64,000 bases of DNA from the NCBI GenBank assembly GCA_022393335.1, contig JAJEKB010021337.1, positions 1,505,452-1,569,451 on the forward strand, written 5' to 3'. Below the pieces are notes generated by a model. The model was given only the letters and a program-made list of their open reading frames with translations. It did no database searches and had not been told where the DNA came from. The position numbers and the translations under genes are program-made. Shown one piece after another: positions 11,635 through 23,789 of the stretch (positions are counted from its first letter, which is position 1; each line of letters starts with the position of its first letter). This DNA comes from Macrotrachela quadricornifera. Taxonomy: Eukaryota; Rotifera; Eurotatoria; Philodinida; Philodinidae.

Positions 11635-14252
11635 TTTACCCGTAACAAAAAAAACTGTTTTGGAAGTTTTTATTTTATTTTGTATTTACATAGAAAAGAG
11701 AGTGATATCTTTAGTATTTGCTAAGCAAATATAGTCCACTAAGAAATATGCGCAATATCTTATTGTAGGATTGTTTTTAATATTCAAAAAGTATAAAGGT
11801 ATATCAAGATAAATAAAAATAGGTAAGAGAGAAGAAAATGAAAAAAAAGCTTATGTAATCTGTTTTGTACTGGAGTATTATTTTATCTCATGTATATAGC
11901 TCCTGTCAGTCTCTTCTTACAGAGTATACTGGTATCCGTCATGAATGTTACTTGATTTCTATGACTTAATTCAATTCCCGATAACCACGGGGGAGACTTA
12001 GTCCACAAAACAGACCTAATTAATAATCAGTCCCATTATTAGATAGGGGTATCCAAAAGTAGTGACAACGACATTGTAGTACTACATATTAAGCTTGATA
12101 AAAGTTTCTTATTATATACAATAATAAAATTCCGATAAGAGTTGTTTTGTTTGTATGTTTCACAATAACACGAATGCTGGTGAGTATTTTTCGAATAACT
12201 TTTGTTATAAACAAGATTGAAAGCTGCGATTTTCACCATTAGAAAGAACAGTTGAAGATGCATCGATTCGTATATTATAGATGTTTCCGATCTGTTTGTT
12301 ATAAGATTTTCAATTGGTCTTTTTAAGGACAAACCTATCTCGTAAGATGTTTACAGTGAAGTTTCAATAATCAGATGTCTACTGAAACTATTAATCGAGG
12401 AAATACAAACTACGAAAAGCTGAGATGATTAATACGTATTCTAGTCGAGTCTTTACTACAATTTTCTATCAATATCTGTGAGAAATGCTCGTTTTATATC
12501 CGTTTCAAACCAAAATGAACATCATATTCAGATTTAGCACAATAAACTAGAGACCATGATAGAAATGAATTACAAAGTAATTCAAAATTCACATAAAAAA
12601 AACTAACATTTTAATGATAACTTAGATCAATATTTCAATCAATAATCCTATCTTAATTATTTTTAGCTTTAATTCATAGAATACACTGTTCTTTATTAAA
12701 ATCTATTAGTCTTGTAGGATCGATAAAAAACTACTACGCTCTAGCAGGGTCTACTAGACCCTGTTAGATCCTACTAGATCCTGCTAGACCGTGCTAAACT
12801 CTAGTAGAACCCCTGCCCCATCTTTTATATTTGTCTGAGCTAGTGTAATTAGGTGTGTATATATATATGCCAGTGTCTGTGTTTTGCCCTCACCGTAGTA
12901 GACCTTGGCAAACCCTGCTTGACCCTGGTACACTTAATAGACCCTGATGTTTTATGAATTACTTTGTAATTCACTTACGTCATATTATATATATTTTTTT
13001 ATGAAAATCGTATTCTGGGAACCACAAGGGGAATTTACGAAAAAAATTACTGAACAAGATCAAACCGATTTTCTTCATAAAATTTGTGTTTTGCTGATAA
13101 ATATATATATGATATGACATAGTTTATTGTTCTAAACTTGAATATGATGTTCATTTTGGTTTGAAATGGAAATTAAATTAAGATCTCTTATAAAAATGAT
13201 CGAAAGTGACTGTTGTAGTGTACCAAAATGGTCACTGTTTGACAATGTTTCGATAAAAATAGACATCAGAATAATATAGATTTTTCTGAAAACTATATTA
13301 ATTACTGAAAGATAAAACTAAGGAGGTGGCGGTTTTACGATCTTATCCGACAGTGTTCTTTGAAATATATATATACATTAATCTTTTTTTTAAATAAGAT
13401 ATAATGTTATACGTTGTATTTTTTCATTTGTTTTTAATGCTTCAATACGGGTTCTTTTATATATAAAAAAGTGTAACGTATAATAAATTATATTAAAATT
13501 TGTTGTCTATTCTTGAATTTAATATTGATTTTAAAAGAATCTCTTGATTATTATTCGAATTCAAAAAAACAAAATTAATAATATCGATTATTTGAAATAT
13601 TGAAAAATTTCTTTGACTTTTCGTCTTTGTATTAATGATTAGTTTAATCTAAATATTTTAGACTATTTATGCCAGTGTATTTGGTGTCACTTATTACCAA
13701 CTTGTATTCTCATTAAGAATAGAAGGTTAAAAATCTGACAAAAATCACAATTTGTTAGAATCTTATTAATTTCTATATGATCGAATTTTTTTCGTTTTTT
13801 TATGATAAATAAATTAAATAAACATCATTTTCTCGGTGTTTTACAATAAAAAGAAACGAATAAATCACTTCCTTTTTTTTCTAATTTTTATTGTTAACAG
13901 TTTGTTTTTCTTCTTTTTCTTGTTGAGAATAACATTCAATAAAAAAGAAGCACTGCTTGAAAAAATATTTGTTCTTAGTTTTTTTTTGATTTCTCACCTT
14001 GAATATCGCTAGAAAAATAATCCTATATAGTGAAACATTGTTAATAAATAAAAATATAGAAAAATGTATAGTAACATACACTTTGAAATATTTTTCTGTT
14101 AAAAACGAACGAAAAAAGAAAAAAATGAAAGTTCGTATGTGATTTGTGTTTTTTAAACAAAGAAAAATAAATAAATCAGTTCCTCTTTTTTTTCGTTTCT
14201 TCTCAATCATGAAAATGTAAAAAATTATTATTGAATATTTTAACTATCAACA
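11635..14252. other. AT-rich intergenic region with one MITE
   Basis: No gene is supported. The reading frames here are short and low in complexity. The only structure noted is the inverted-repeat element at 12502-13167, listed separately. A run of T-rich DNA (13860-14210) precedes the U-box gene. Confidence 0.4.
12502..13167. mobile_element. MITE-like element with about 46-bp terminal inverted repeats
   Basis: Positions 12502-12547 and 13122-13167 are inverted copies, matching at about 43 of 46 bases, and share the word AAATGAACATCATATTCA on the left arm. A second inverted pair lies inside: GAATTACAAAGTAATTC near 12568 and GAATTACTTTGTAATTC near 12956. The centre (12725-12945) is a degenerate array of CTAGACCCTG/CTAGATCCTG words. 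No coding capacity and no clear target duplication were found. Confidence 0.6.
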
Positions 14253-17200
14253 ATGAATCGAAGAATCAGTATAAAAGAAATTGAAAATGATGATCTTATT
14301 TGTCCTATAACATATGAACTTTTTCGTGATCCAGTTATTGCTAAAGATGGTCATGTTTATGAACGACAAGCAATTACTAAATGGATATTAGAACATGGTA
14401 CCAGTCCGTTTACTAGAGAACCATTACAAATTAATGATCTACAACCTAATGATAATTTAAGACGTCTTGCTACTCAACGAAGAAATTCTACAGTATCCTA
14501 TAATGCACAAAATAGTTCGATAAAATTACCACCACTTCCACGAATGCCAAAAAATAATAGACAAATAACTCTACAACAACGTTATTATTTAATCCGACAA
14601 AGTCTTAAATCGAAGATGCCTTGCATTAAATTAACTTGTCTGGTCGTGTGCCCAGTTGTAGTCGTTTTGTCAATATATCTTGGGCTTAGGTTTGGATTAG
14701 GTCGTTTCAATATAGATTCCACATTTACTAGTAAGTCTTTTTGTGTAACTGTAGAATCGATCAGTGTGTTCGTCCTTTTACACGATAACTCTTCACAATT
14801 GCATTCAATTGAGATGAAATTTTGTGCACAGAATTCTCCTATCAATATCTCGGTCGAGAGAAGAAAATGAGAAGGGTCTGTTAAGAAATGGATGAGTTAT
14901 AGAAAAAATTGTCATTATTGATTAGACCATTCCTGAAGAGGGGGATACAGGGTTTTTCTCCCGAAAAAATATTTCTCTCATAATTATTCACAACATATAA
15001 AAATCTACTCGGTTTTTAACGCTGATTCTGAATCTAATATTAGTTTTGAATTAAACTGTCGTTTTTTTAATGAAATATTGCCTGAGAAAGATCTCAAAAT
15101 GCACAAAAACTGCATCCAGAGACCAAATTGCCTAGATATGTCTCAGATGACTGATAGTTTTGAGACGTTCCAAATGCCTGGTTTTGTAGCTAGCCAAAAA
15201 GACTATCGAAGGCGAAAAATCCGAATTGATAACTATTAATATTAGTAAGTTATTATGAAAATCCTGATGTCTCTGTGCATCATACATCTATCATAGATCC
15301 ATAAGATTATACATGACCGTCATCCCACTAGATATAAGTTTTCCATACTGGACACAAATCTGAACTCGATTTCTATAATTTCTAAAGATATAATATCACT
15401 CTGAGAGTAGAGTCAATGGTCACTACATCGGATCGCCTAGAGTGTGGTTTAAACTAAATTAGTTGCCCAGTTTTTTCTATTCTTACAATCTAGTAGCAAG
15501 AGATATGTCTTGAAGAAAAATAAGTCAAGGATGTCATGCATGACGTGAGAAAAGTCGAAAATCCCATCTTCTGTTCAATTGAGACGTTCTTCAGCTCAAA
15601 CAGTCAAGCCGTTCATAAGATAAGGTCAAAGTGCTGAGCATAGATTCCAAACAACTATTTTTTAGACGGTTAGATAAAAATCAATTTATCCTTAATTCTT
15701 CTTACTTTCTGAAGTACACGTAACACTCGGATTTAAATCCGAGATTTACACATTTATTTTAACGATGACTAATAATATACTTAAGAGAGGGTCCGTGAGA
15801 AAACCACCTAATATGATAAACATGGGCATATAACGAATTTTAAAAACACGATTAAGTTTCATAAGATAAAAGATCATGTTTGAAAACCAACAAATCCAAA
15901 ATTTCAGCTCATTTACATTAGTTCTAAAAGAGTTATAACGATAACATTGTGATGTGTCCTTATGGTATTGAGTCAAAATATTGAAATTTTCATTTTGGCA
16001 GTATTTCATCAATTTCTCTTCCAATACTTATATATAATTATTATTGTAATATCTCGAAATATGGAGGATTTTTTGCTCTAACAAATAGAGTAAAAAGATA
16101 TTTTCTTCACATCCTCTCAGGTGTGCTAAATCTCGACATCTCATTTTTCTTGACTCCAGATTCTGAAAGAACATCAAAAACTGCATTGAGTGCTGTAAGT
16201 TTCATTTTAATAACTCATTAATTCGATATTTAATTTTTCTGTGCAATCCTATAGACAATATAGATTATTGGATTTTTCTGATTTTTTTGACTAATATTTA
16301 GTAAAATTCAATCGGAAAAGTCGGAATGCAATCAAAAATAATAACATTTATCTATATGATCTATACGATTGCATCGAAAAATTAAATATCGAATTAATGA
16401 GTTATTAAAATGAAACTTACAGCATTCAATGCAGTTTTTGATGTTCTTTCAGAATTCGGAGTCAAAAAAAATGAGACATCGAGACTCAGCACACCTGAGA
16501 TGGTGTAAAGAAAATATCTTTATACGCTATTTCTTAGAGCAAAAAATTCTCTATATTTCGAGATATTACAATAATAATTATATATAAGTATTGGAAGAGA
16601 AATTGATGAAATACTGCCAAAATGAAAATTTCAATATTTTGACTCAATACCATAAGGACATATCACAATGTTATCGTTATAACTCTTTTAGAACTAATGT
16701 AAATGAGCTGAAATTTTGAATTTATTGGTTTTCAAACATGATCTTTCATCTTATGAAACTAAATCGCGTTTTTAAAATTCGTCATATGCCCATGTTGGCG
16801 ATGGTCTCATGGACCCTCTCTTAAGAGAAAAAAAAAGTAGAATATTTTCCATAAAAACAACAATTAAATAGTTGTATGAGAAAACTAATTATATTTATAT
16901 ATTTTTTTCAATCTGTTGAGATATCACAAGAAAATCGAATTATTCAAGTTCCTTAACAATAAGTAATTCAGTATTTATTCGACCATATTCCAATACTGGG
17001 AATGATTCATATTATTATGAAGCAATTCGAGTCATTATACCAAAAAGAGGTATTTATAGGTTCACAAGTGTTAGTCAAATAAATATGTACGGTTATTTAT
17101 ACGGTCAATATTTTAATGATACAAATCCATATAATAATTTATTGACATTCAATGATGATGATGGTGGTAATCAACAGTTTTATTTGCAATTTTCACTCAG

Positions 17201-17300
17201 CGTTACAAATTATACTTTGGTGGTAACAACATTTTCTCCAAATGTAACAGGATCATTCTTGATCGTAGTAAATGGCCCAGCACGTATTACTTTTCACTGA
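14253..17300 (+). CDS. U-box / transmembrane / ectodomain protein (two exons)
   Basis: Exon 1 is 14253-14730 and exon 2 is 16921-17300. The borders are TTTACTA|GTAAGT and CTGTTGAG|ATATC. The joined frame is in phase and gives 285 aa. Residues about 12-80 are a U-box, the RING-like E2-binding fold of ubiquitin ligases: DLICPITYELFRDPVI, KDGHVYERQAITKWI, PFTREPL. Residues 125-147 are a hydrophobic helix (LTCLVVCPVVVVLSIYLGL). Exon 2 encodes a compact beta-rich domain with N-glycosylation sites, of a type I have seen only as an unnamed bdelloid family (Y.YEAI.V then DDDGGNQQFYL then TLVVTTFSPNVTGSF). I infer a membrane-bound ubiquitin ligase with an outside domain. The intron is unusually long (2190 bp) because it carries an inserted palindrome. 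If the splice is wrong, exon 1 alone would end at 14870. Confidence 0.65.
15785..16820. mobile_element. Long near-palindrome flanked by TTAA
   Basis: The element begins GAGAGGGTCC and ends GGACCCTCTC, with TTAA directly outside both ends (15781-15784 and 16821-16824). The two arms, about 480 bp each, are inverted copies with roughly 90% identity. The spacer is about 85 bp (16265-16349). TTAA flanks suggest piggyBac-type mobilisation. CTTAAG is itself symmetric, so TTAA could equally belong to the terminal repeat. No coding content. It sits in the intron of the U-box gene and in RNA would fold into a very long hairpin. Confidence 0.75.
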
Positions 17301-17552
17301 ATATTAAATTGAATTTATGTGACAAAGTGAAAGTTGAATTGTTTATTGATCCTTTCCAAAATTGTTTCTACTACAGTTAAAAATTGTTTAAATAAAAATA
17401 CAAGATGAAGAAATACTTTTTTAATATAAGCCTATACATTACATATAAGAATTCATTCATCTAATTGATCATCTCTTTTCATCTTAATATATATTAGAAT
17501 GCTTTTAATCAAAATTAAGATTATTCCCTCGACTGTAGGGAGGGTCATATGT

Positions 17553-18937
17553 AGAGATCAGCGGTTCTCAAAAAAATGGAACCGAGAACTGGATCGGAAC
17601 CGGTGTTTTTCATTCTTTGTTACCCGAAACCGAAACCGTGAAATAAAAACGGGTAGAACCGATATTTATTTGATGGTAACCAAGAAACTTGTTAGAATTG
17701 AAACAAAAAACAAAGACGGATAAAGAGTCGTCTTACACAATCTTCTCGCGAAGGAAACAGTAATCTACAAAACACTGTGAGAGACTTCACGGAGTTTTTA
17801 ATGATTTTCAAAAGTTTTCCAAGACTTCAGAAAACTGTTGGGCAAAACCAGCGTTAAGGAACCTCATTTATTTTGCACTGTATCACATCTATCTTCTCAC
17901 CGATAATAGGAACAGCTCCGAAATTTTTATGATAGATAGACACTGTTTAGTTTTGCAAACAGTATCAAATTCTATTACTTTTCTTTCCGCTGAAGTTACT
18001 TTATTTGTGAAATACTGCGTTGCAGAATTTCATTTTCAAAACTTTGTAACAGTCAGTCTTTTTTTTGAAAGAAAAAGAAATCTTGTTTTTACTGCTCGTC
18101 AATCTGAAAGATCTCTATCGAGGACAAATATTTCTAGACGTTTCCTGTTTTCAGAAGATGATATAAGTGTCAAAAATGTAAAAAAAAATGAAATTCCGTA
18201 ACGTTGGTTTTGGTCTGTTGTGATATTGACGAGGCTCCGGTAAATTGCCTTAGCTTTCGTTGCGCTTCAGAACACTTCCAGACTTATGAAATTTCACAAT
18301 ACTTTAAATGATCCAATATTTCAAAAGTAAGAGAAAAGACCACGATTTTGAAGACTTCAATAAAACTTCGACCGGCCCATGAACGTCATTAACACCTCAA
18401 TAATGTTAGAAGACTTCAGCAGTCGCTGGTCTAAACTCTACGCTGTTTCTTCCGGGGAAAAAAACTACGGTCTTCAAGACTTCAGAGAAGTTTATGAGAC
18501 TTTGAGAGACGACCAGAAGCTCACGTAACCTTAGGAATGAAATCTTCTCTTTTTCTTCCTAGGACAGTGACAAAGAAGTTCACAAGGGACATTGAAGACA
18601 ATAATGTTTTTCCTTGTGTTGGGTATGGAAAACATAAGGAAAATCATACAATAGATATTGCTCAGAACTTGTGAGATGAACAATCCCACTTCGATCAACT
18701 GTATTATAATATGTCATTTCATGATATTATTTTGTATTTTACTCTTTGTAGACATTGGATTATTTGTGGTGCGATGTACATAGAGATTCTCGATAAAGAA
18801 ATATAGCGATTTTAAAAAAATTTCTGCTTACATATATGATTTATTATGATAAAACCGTCGGTTCCCAAAACAGATTTTAGAAACCGAAACTGGAACCGCT
18901 TTTTTTCAATTTTGCTAATCGAAACCGCTGATCTCTG
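17553..18937. mobile_element. Non-autonomous hAT-like element
   Basis: The ends read TAGAGATCAGCGGTT at 17553 and AACCGCTGATCTCTG ending at 18937: an inverted pair of about 15 bp with the first base changed. GAACCG/GAAACCG words cluster in both subterminal regions (17560-17665 and 18850-18930). No transposase is encoded; the open frames inside are short. The flanking octamers (GTCATATG, CTCGATAG) do not match. The left flank carries a repeat that recurs near 54012. Confidence 0.6.
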
Positions 18938-19636
18938 CTCGATAGATATGATTATTCCTCTTTATTAAAATAATATTTTTATATTCATTTATTAATAACA
19001 CGATAAGCAGACCCTTACAGCATTCTAGAAAACTGCCGACACGTAATAAGTGGGATTCGGAGCACAAAAGTTTGTCGGCTGAACTCTCTAACTTTGTTGA
19101 TGTTCAACATTGTTATCTGATAATGTGGTTGGTTAGGAAGAAGCAAGAAATACAACAATAATTTGTCTGTGCAAATAGGTTAGTTTTCAATTCTCATTGG
19201 ATTGTTGCTTGAAGTGCTCAAAAAGAACACAGATTATAGTAGCACTATTCATAAAATTGCATCAATATGTGCACTAGATAGGACAGTTTATTTGAAATAA
19301 AATACTAAAAAACTACAGATAAAAACTAAAAAAATGCGAAAATGTTCGAAGATGGGATTGATATTTGATTGGGATGCTTGAATATGTTAGATTTTCTGTA
19401 TATATTGAAGTTTCTAAAATGAAAAGAATTCGTAGATCATTTGAAACAAAACCGATCTTGATATGATAATCTCACAGAGAGAATGTACAACTGATCAAAT
19501 AAAATCTTAGACAATTTGAAAGATTATTGTCATATGCTGATCCATACACGTTTTCACATAGTTTTATTCAATTAAGTACAAACGTACGATGAGTTATCAT
19601 TGAGATATCTTCTACTAACATGACAAACCTGACTGT
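18938..19636. other. Intergenic, nothing recognised
   Basis: AT-rich sequence between a hAT-like element and the cysteine-rich peptide gene. No reading frame, RNA gene or repeat could be supported. Confidence 0.4.
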
Positions 19637-19891
19637 TTAATCACCAAAAGCAAGACAACAACAACAACTAGCACAATCATTAGCATTATTAGCATTAGAA
19701 ACACATGTAGCAGATGGATTAGAACAAGGAACTGGACCACGGGAACCACCAGCAAACTGCTGACATTCATGATTACCAGCACTGAAAGTAAAACCTCTAG
19801 AAGTACAAGAACACTGAGGTTGTGCCTCTATGATTGCAATAAAAATTGCAAGCAGGACCATGGTAAAAAACAATTTCTTGGTGTAGACCAT
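19637..19891 (-). CDS. Small cysteine-rich secreted peptide
   Basis: The frame encodes 84 aa. Residues 1-23 are a signal peptide (MVYTKKLFF, then a hydrophobic core ending IEA). The mature part is about 61 residues with ten cysteines, at 27, 29, 43, 56, 63, 73 and 76-79, the last four consecutive (CCCC). It is Gly/Ser/Asn/Ala-rich between the cysteines. I recognise no family. An even number of cysteines in a short exported chain suggests a disulfide-stabilised extracellular peptide such as a host-defence or cuticle component; no activity can be assigned. The start is fixed by the signal peptide. AT-rich DNA surrounds it and no intron is needed. GC content and composition are higher than in the neighbouring non-coding DNA, which supports a real gene. 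Confidence 0.65.
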   Translation of the reverse strand: MVYTKKLFFTMVLLAIFIAIIEAQPQCSCTSRGFTFSAGNHECQQFAGGSRGPVPCSNPSATCVSNANNANDCASCCCCLAFGD

Positions 19892-20825
19892 TTTGTTTTG
19901 TTGCTGTTTGACGATTGACGATGGATTGTGTTGATATATTTACGAAATAATCAATGGCTATAATTCTGCATTTATTTTTTGTCTTTATAAATGTATTAAT
20001 CGTTAAAGCAGGGTAGGGCACAAAAAGAAAAATATGATAAACATTAATCTTATTATCATTATATATATGGAGATTATTGAGGCGTATCTATTGTGCATTT
20101 TATCCATAAATAAGAAAAAAAACCGTACTTGTTAACAACCATAGTAGAAATTCACGTGACTGAAAATACAATATCAAAAGAGCATATTTTTTTCTTTTTA
20201 TAAAGGAGGAATCAATCGAAAAATAGACTGCCTATTACATTTCAGACGCGAATAAATATACTGATCACAACTCTTCATTTTCAGTAGCTAACTAAGACGA
20301 ATTTAAATGTATAATAATAGATAGAATAATTAGAAACCAATAAATAATAGATAATAATTTTTTTAAATTTTTTTTTATAATTTATAAGAAAATAGAAAAA
20401 TAGCAAGAAGAAAAATAAATATTTAAATAGAGGATAAATAACACGAGGCCTTTCGAATTGAATTCTTTATCACGTGAGTGAATAACAAGTATCTTTTTTT
20501 TGAAACTTTGCGAAATCACTGCTTCTGATTGGCTTCGGTTTACTGCGATAGTTCTTATTAAAAAAAACTTTTTCTTATGTGTTTTAATGTAATTCCGCGC
20601 ATTTCATTGCTTTTTGATGCAACTTTACATGTTTCAATATGTTTTGACGCAATTTAATGTGCTTCTATTCTTGTGGATTCTTAGGCGTTTTATGTGGTTT
20701 TGTCATTCTAATTCAGCTTTAACGCATTATCATGTGTTTTAATGCGTTCAGTAAAACACCTTTTTTTTGTTTAGAGTGTTATTTGGGAGTATAATTTCTT
20801 TGAAATAAATGAAGTATTATGACAT
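19892..20825. other. Intergenic upstream of the peptide gene
   Basis: No gene seen. From about 20570 to 20760 the words TTTTAATGYRTTT, TTTGATGCAA and similar recur loosely (GCGTTTTATGTGG, AATGTGCTTC), forming a weak degenerate array that runs up to the next mobile element. Confidence 0.35.
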
Positions 20826-21905
20826 ATATTATAAGAATATGTCAAGAAATCCGGAAAATAAAAATCCGGAAACGAAAAAATCCGGAAAAATAAAATCGGG
20901 TAAATAAAAAATCAGGAAAATAAAAAATCGGGAAAATAAAAATCGGGAAAAAAATAAATCCGGAAAAGACAAAATCCGGAAAAGAAGAAATTCGGAAAAG
21001 AAAAATTCGGAAAAGAAATAAAACACCTCGATACGTTTTTTCTTTTTCTGTTTCGTTTGACAAAGGTCAAAGAAACAGCTATATATATATGCTCTGTGTT
21101 CATGCTCCCCTGAATTTTTCTGTATTGTCCGCTCTCTCGTTCTGCGCTCATGCTCTTATCGCCTCGCTCTCTAGTACTATCTCTCTCGCGTCGTTTTCCT
21201 TTGTTCATGCTCTCATCATTTCACTTTGCATTGTTCTCTCTCCCGTTGTTTTATGATCATATATATAGTGTGGTAATTTGCTGAATAGCCGTACACTAAC
21301 AACTTGTTAGAAATAAAAACTTACAGCATGACTGCCATTTATTATCATTTCTCCTCTTTTCTTCTTACAATGGCCACCGCTTATCCGATACACACTTTCG
21401 TGAACAGCAACAAAGATAAATCTCTTCTCATCATTGACGACTATGTTTTTCAACAGAGTGGCAAGGCCACAATGGCGACCACCTATTGTGCATACTAATT
21501 CAAAGATAGTTCCGCCGTTGCTCACATGACCACGAAGACTGGCGTTTTAACCAAGCAGAAGAATGCAACGACGACATCGATTGTGTCGAGCTTCTCGACA
21601 GACTCTCACTACTGGTGGCTTGAAAGAAATAAACTTCTTATCAGATTGTCTTTCACTTCTTCATTCTTTCTATTTGTTGTGTCTTCTATAATTAATAAAC
21701 TTCGAATAAATTTTTCCTGATTTGTCTTTCTCCAGATTTTTCCTTTTCCGGATTTTTCGTTTTCCAGATTTTTATTTTCCAGATTTATTTTTTTCCGGAT
21801 TTATCTTTTTCCGGATTCATTTCTTTCCGGATTTATTTTTCCGGATTTTCTTTTCCGGATTTATTTTTTCCGGATTTCTTGACAATACCTATTATAATAA
21901 TACAT
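20826..21905. mobile_element. Element bounded by inverted arrays of AATCCGGAAAA
   Basis: The left end (GTCAAGAAATCCGGAAAA from 20841) carries about a dozen spaced copies of AATCCGGAAAA/AATCGGGAAAA up to 21020. The right end (21720-21883) carries the same words inverted and finishes TCCGGATTTCTTGAC. The inverted match continues about 20 bp further out on both sides (TATTATAA-rich). Inside is a promoter-like GC-richer segment and a decayed FLYWCH-like coding region. The design matches other elements in this window. The superfamily is uncertain; Mutator-like is my preference because of the FLYWCH association. Confidence 0.65.
21304..21720 (+). pseudogene. FLYWCH-like zinc-finger remnant
   Basis: One frame runs through 21304-21720 with a single in-frame TAA at 21496-21498. 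It reads TFVNSNKDKSLLIIDDYVFQ, then SGKATMATTYCAY, stop, and MTTKTGVLTK. This resembles the FLYWCH domain pattern (leucine-rich strand, D.YVF, TYW.C, then C.A...T), but the Trp and several zinc ligands are not where expected. FLYWCH domains commonly accompany Mutator-like transposases in invertebrates. I infer a degraded DNA-binding domain belonging to the enclosing element. The resemblance is weak, and the opposite strand also has an open frame here. Confidence 0.3.
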
Positions 21906-21949
21906 TTTATAGATTAAAATAAATCAGATAGAAAAATATTTATTCTGTA

Positions 21950-23160
21950 TTAGGAGCAATAGTATTTTTTTCGAGCACAATTTATAATAAATAAGATAAA
22001 TTGAATAATATATGGAGTAATTAATCTTAAAGCAACAGTTAATCCTCCATATATAGCTAAAAGATTAGTAAATATATAAATAAAATTTTGATATGCTTCA
22101 ATTATATATGAACAATAAAGAGAGGATAAGATATATTTATATTCCATTCTTCAATAAAAAGTTCATTAACAATATTTTCAATAGTTGTATTTAAGAAAAA
22201 TCTACTAGTATTAGATAAATTTATTGCATTAATATAACGTGTTGCATTTGGATAAGTACTTAAATATGTTGCATAATATTGTAATTGATCAATACATGAT
22301 TGATTATATAAACATTGAAATGTTGATTGAAATAATCTTTCAATTGTTGAACATCCAACATTAAATCCTAACATATCAAAAACTTGTTGATTATCCATTT
22401 ATCTATAAATTCCACCAGAATTTTTACAATAACTTTGTTTAGTACATGAACATAAATTATCTGATGATACTGGATTTGTATAAACAGTTGAATTCCTAAT
22501 CTTATTTGTAATTATCCATTCTCAATTTAATAAATACGTTGAAATAAAAGTATTATCATTTGTAATATCTCGAACTAATTTTAAAAAATAAGAAAATCTA
22601 TATGATGGATTTATTTTAAATTGTTCAATAATAATATTTATTTTTGATAAAAATTCTTCATTAGATATTATATTATTAATAATAAAAACTTCTTCAATAA
22701 ATTGTTTTATAGAATTATTTATCGTTGTTTTAGATAAATCACATAATGTTGATAATAATCTAAAATATGCTGATCCACGTACACGAATATCAGATTTCAT
22801 TTGAAAAGACCAAAAACCAGTACCAAATAAAAAATGAATTCATACATCATCGACAAAATTACTTGAGCAAATTTGATGAAAATTTTGTATTTATTATTAT
22901 AAAATCTTTATATTTAATAGATATATTACTACATGGATATTGAATACGATTAGAATATAATTTATATAAATTTTCATATTCATTTTGAAAAGGATATAAA
23001 ACTATTTTATTTTCAGTTTTTTTTAATACTATATTAAATATAATCTAATAGATAATCGTTCATTACGAATTATATTAACGTCATTTGAATTACTATCGAA
23101 TAAATTTAGTTAAACAATTTTTTTAAAAATTTTAGTCTGAAAATTATTTTGACGAATATT
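21950..23160 (-). pseudogene. Decayed CPC/CSC-type membrane protein family member, copy A
   Basis: Reading down the minus strand, the sequence keeps the landmarks of a family I know only as unnamed from bdelloids and a few other invertebrates: YPFQNEYENLY, YPCSNISIKYKDF, TNPVSSDNLCSCTKQ, GFNVGCSTIERLFQST, FQCLYNQSCIDQLQYY, NELFIEEWNINIS, and a final hydrophobic segment with IYGGLTVALRLITPYI. It is broken by in-frame stops near 22519 and 22399, a frameshift near 22140 and further breaks upstream of 22800. Function unknown. The layout (cysteine-rich outer part, one or two membrane helices) suggests a surface protein. Two further decayed copies follow in tandem. Confidence 0.55.
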
Positions 23161-23789
23161 TATTTCATTTTCTAAAAGAAGTTATAAAACTATTAGGTCA
23201 TAGAGAAAGAAACACAATCAATCTTATGTGACACTCAAACGAAACGATGTTTTTTTTTAATGATATGATGAGGCTTGTAATTAGAATATCAAATGAACTC
23301 ATCCGAAAAAAGCTGGTTTTTTTTTAATTCTAAGAAAGTATGATGGAATGTCCCTTCCAAGAAACATTCTATATATCTATGAAAAGAAAGATAATTTCTT
23401 TTCCACTATAATGTAACTATATTGAAGGTTCAGAAGCTCCATTTTAGTGGTCAGTTCCTTCTCATGTTGAGTTGTGTGTATAGAGCCATATGTACAAAAG
23501 AATATGGTGAATGAACAGTTGCTACGCAGAATGCAACAATATTATGGTGTCAAATAGAATCTTTGAGAGGAGAAAGGGGCGTTGCAAAGATGTCTATCAC
23601 GATCTTTGATATTTTTCGTACTTCTGTTAGTCATAAATGGTGACGATATCTATTGTTTCTGTGATGATCCATTGTTATTTGATCATATATAAGGCAATTT
23701 TTCAATATAGAATTATTATGTCAAATTGAAATAGTATTGAAAAACTGTTTATATTTCTTTCGGAATAAAATATTATTTACTCACTATTA
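23161..23789. other. Spacer between decayed paralogues A and B
   Basis: AT-rich sequence with no supported gene or repeat. Confidence 0.35.

Noticed and set aside
12039..12332. 97-residue minus-strand frame
   Set aside because: No domain, no homologue recognised, AT-driven open frame.
14731..14870. Open reading frame continuing after exon 1 of the U-box gene
   Set aside because: It begins exactly at a strong GTAAGT donor and encodes no family-like sequence, so it is probably intron readthrough.
20829..21208. Phe/Asp-rich minus-strand frames
   Set aside because: They are translations of the inverted AATCCGGAAAA array, not proteins.
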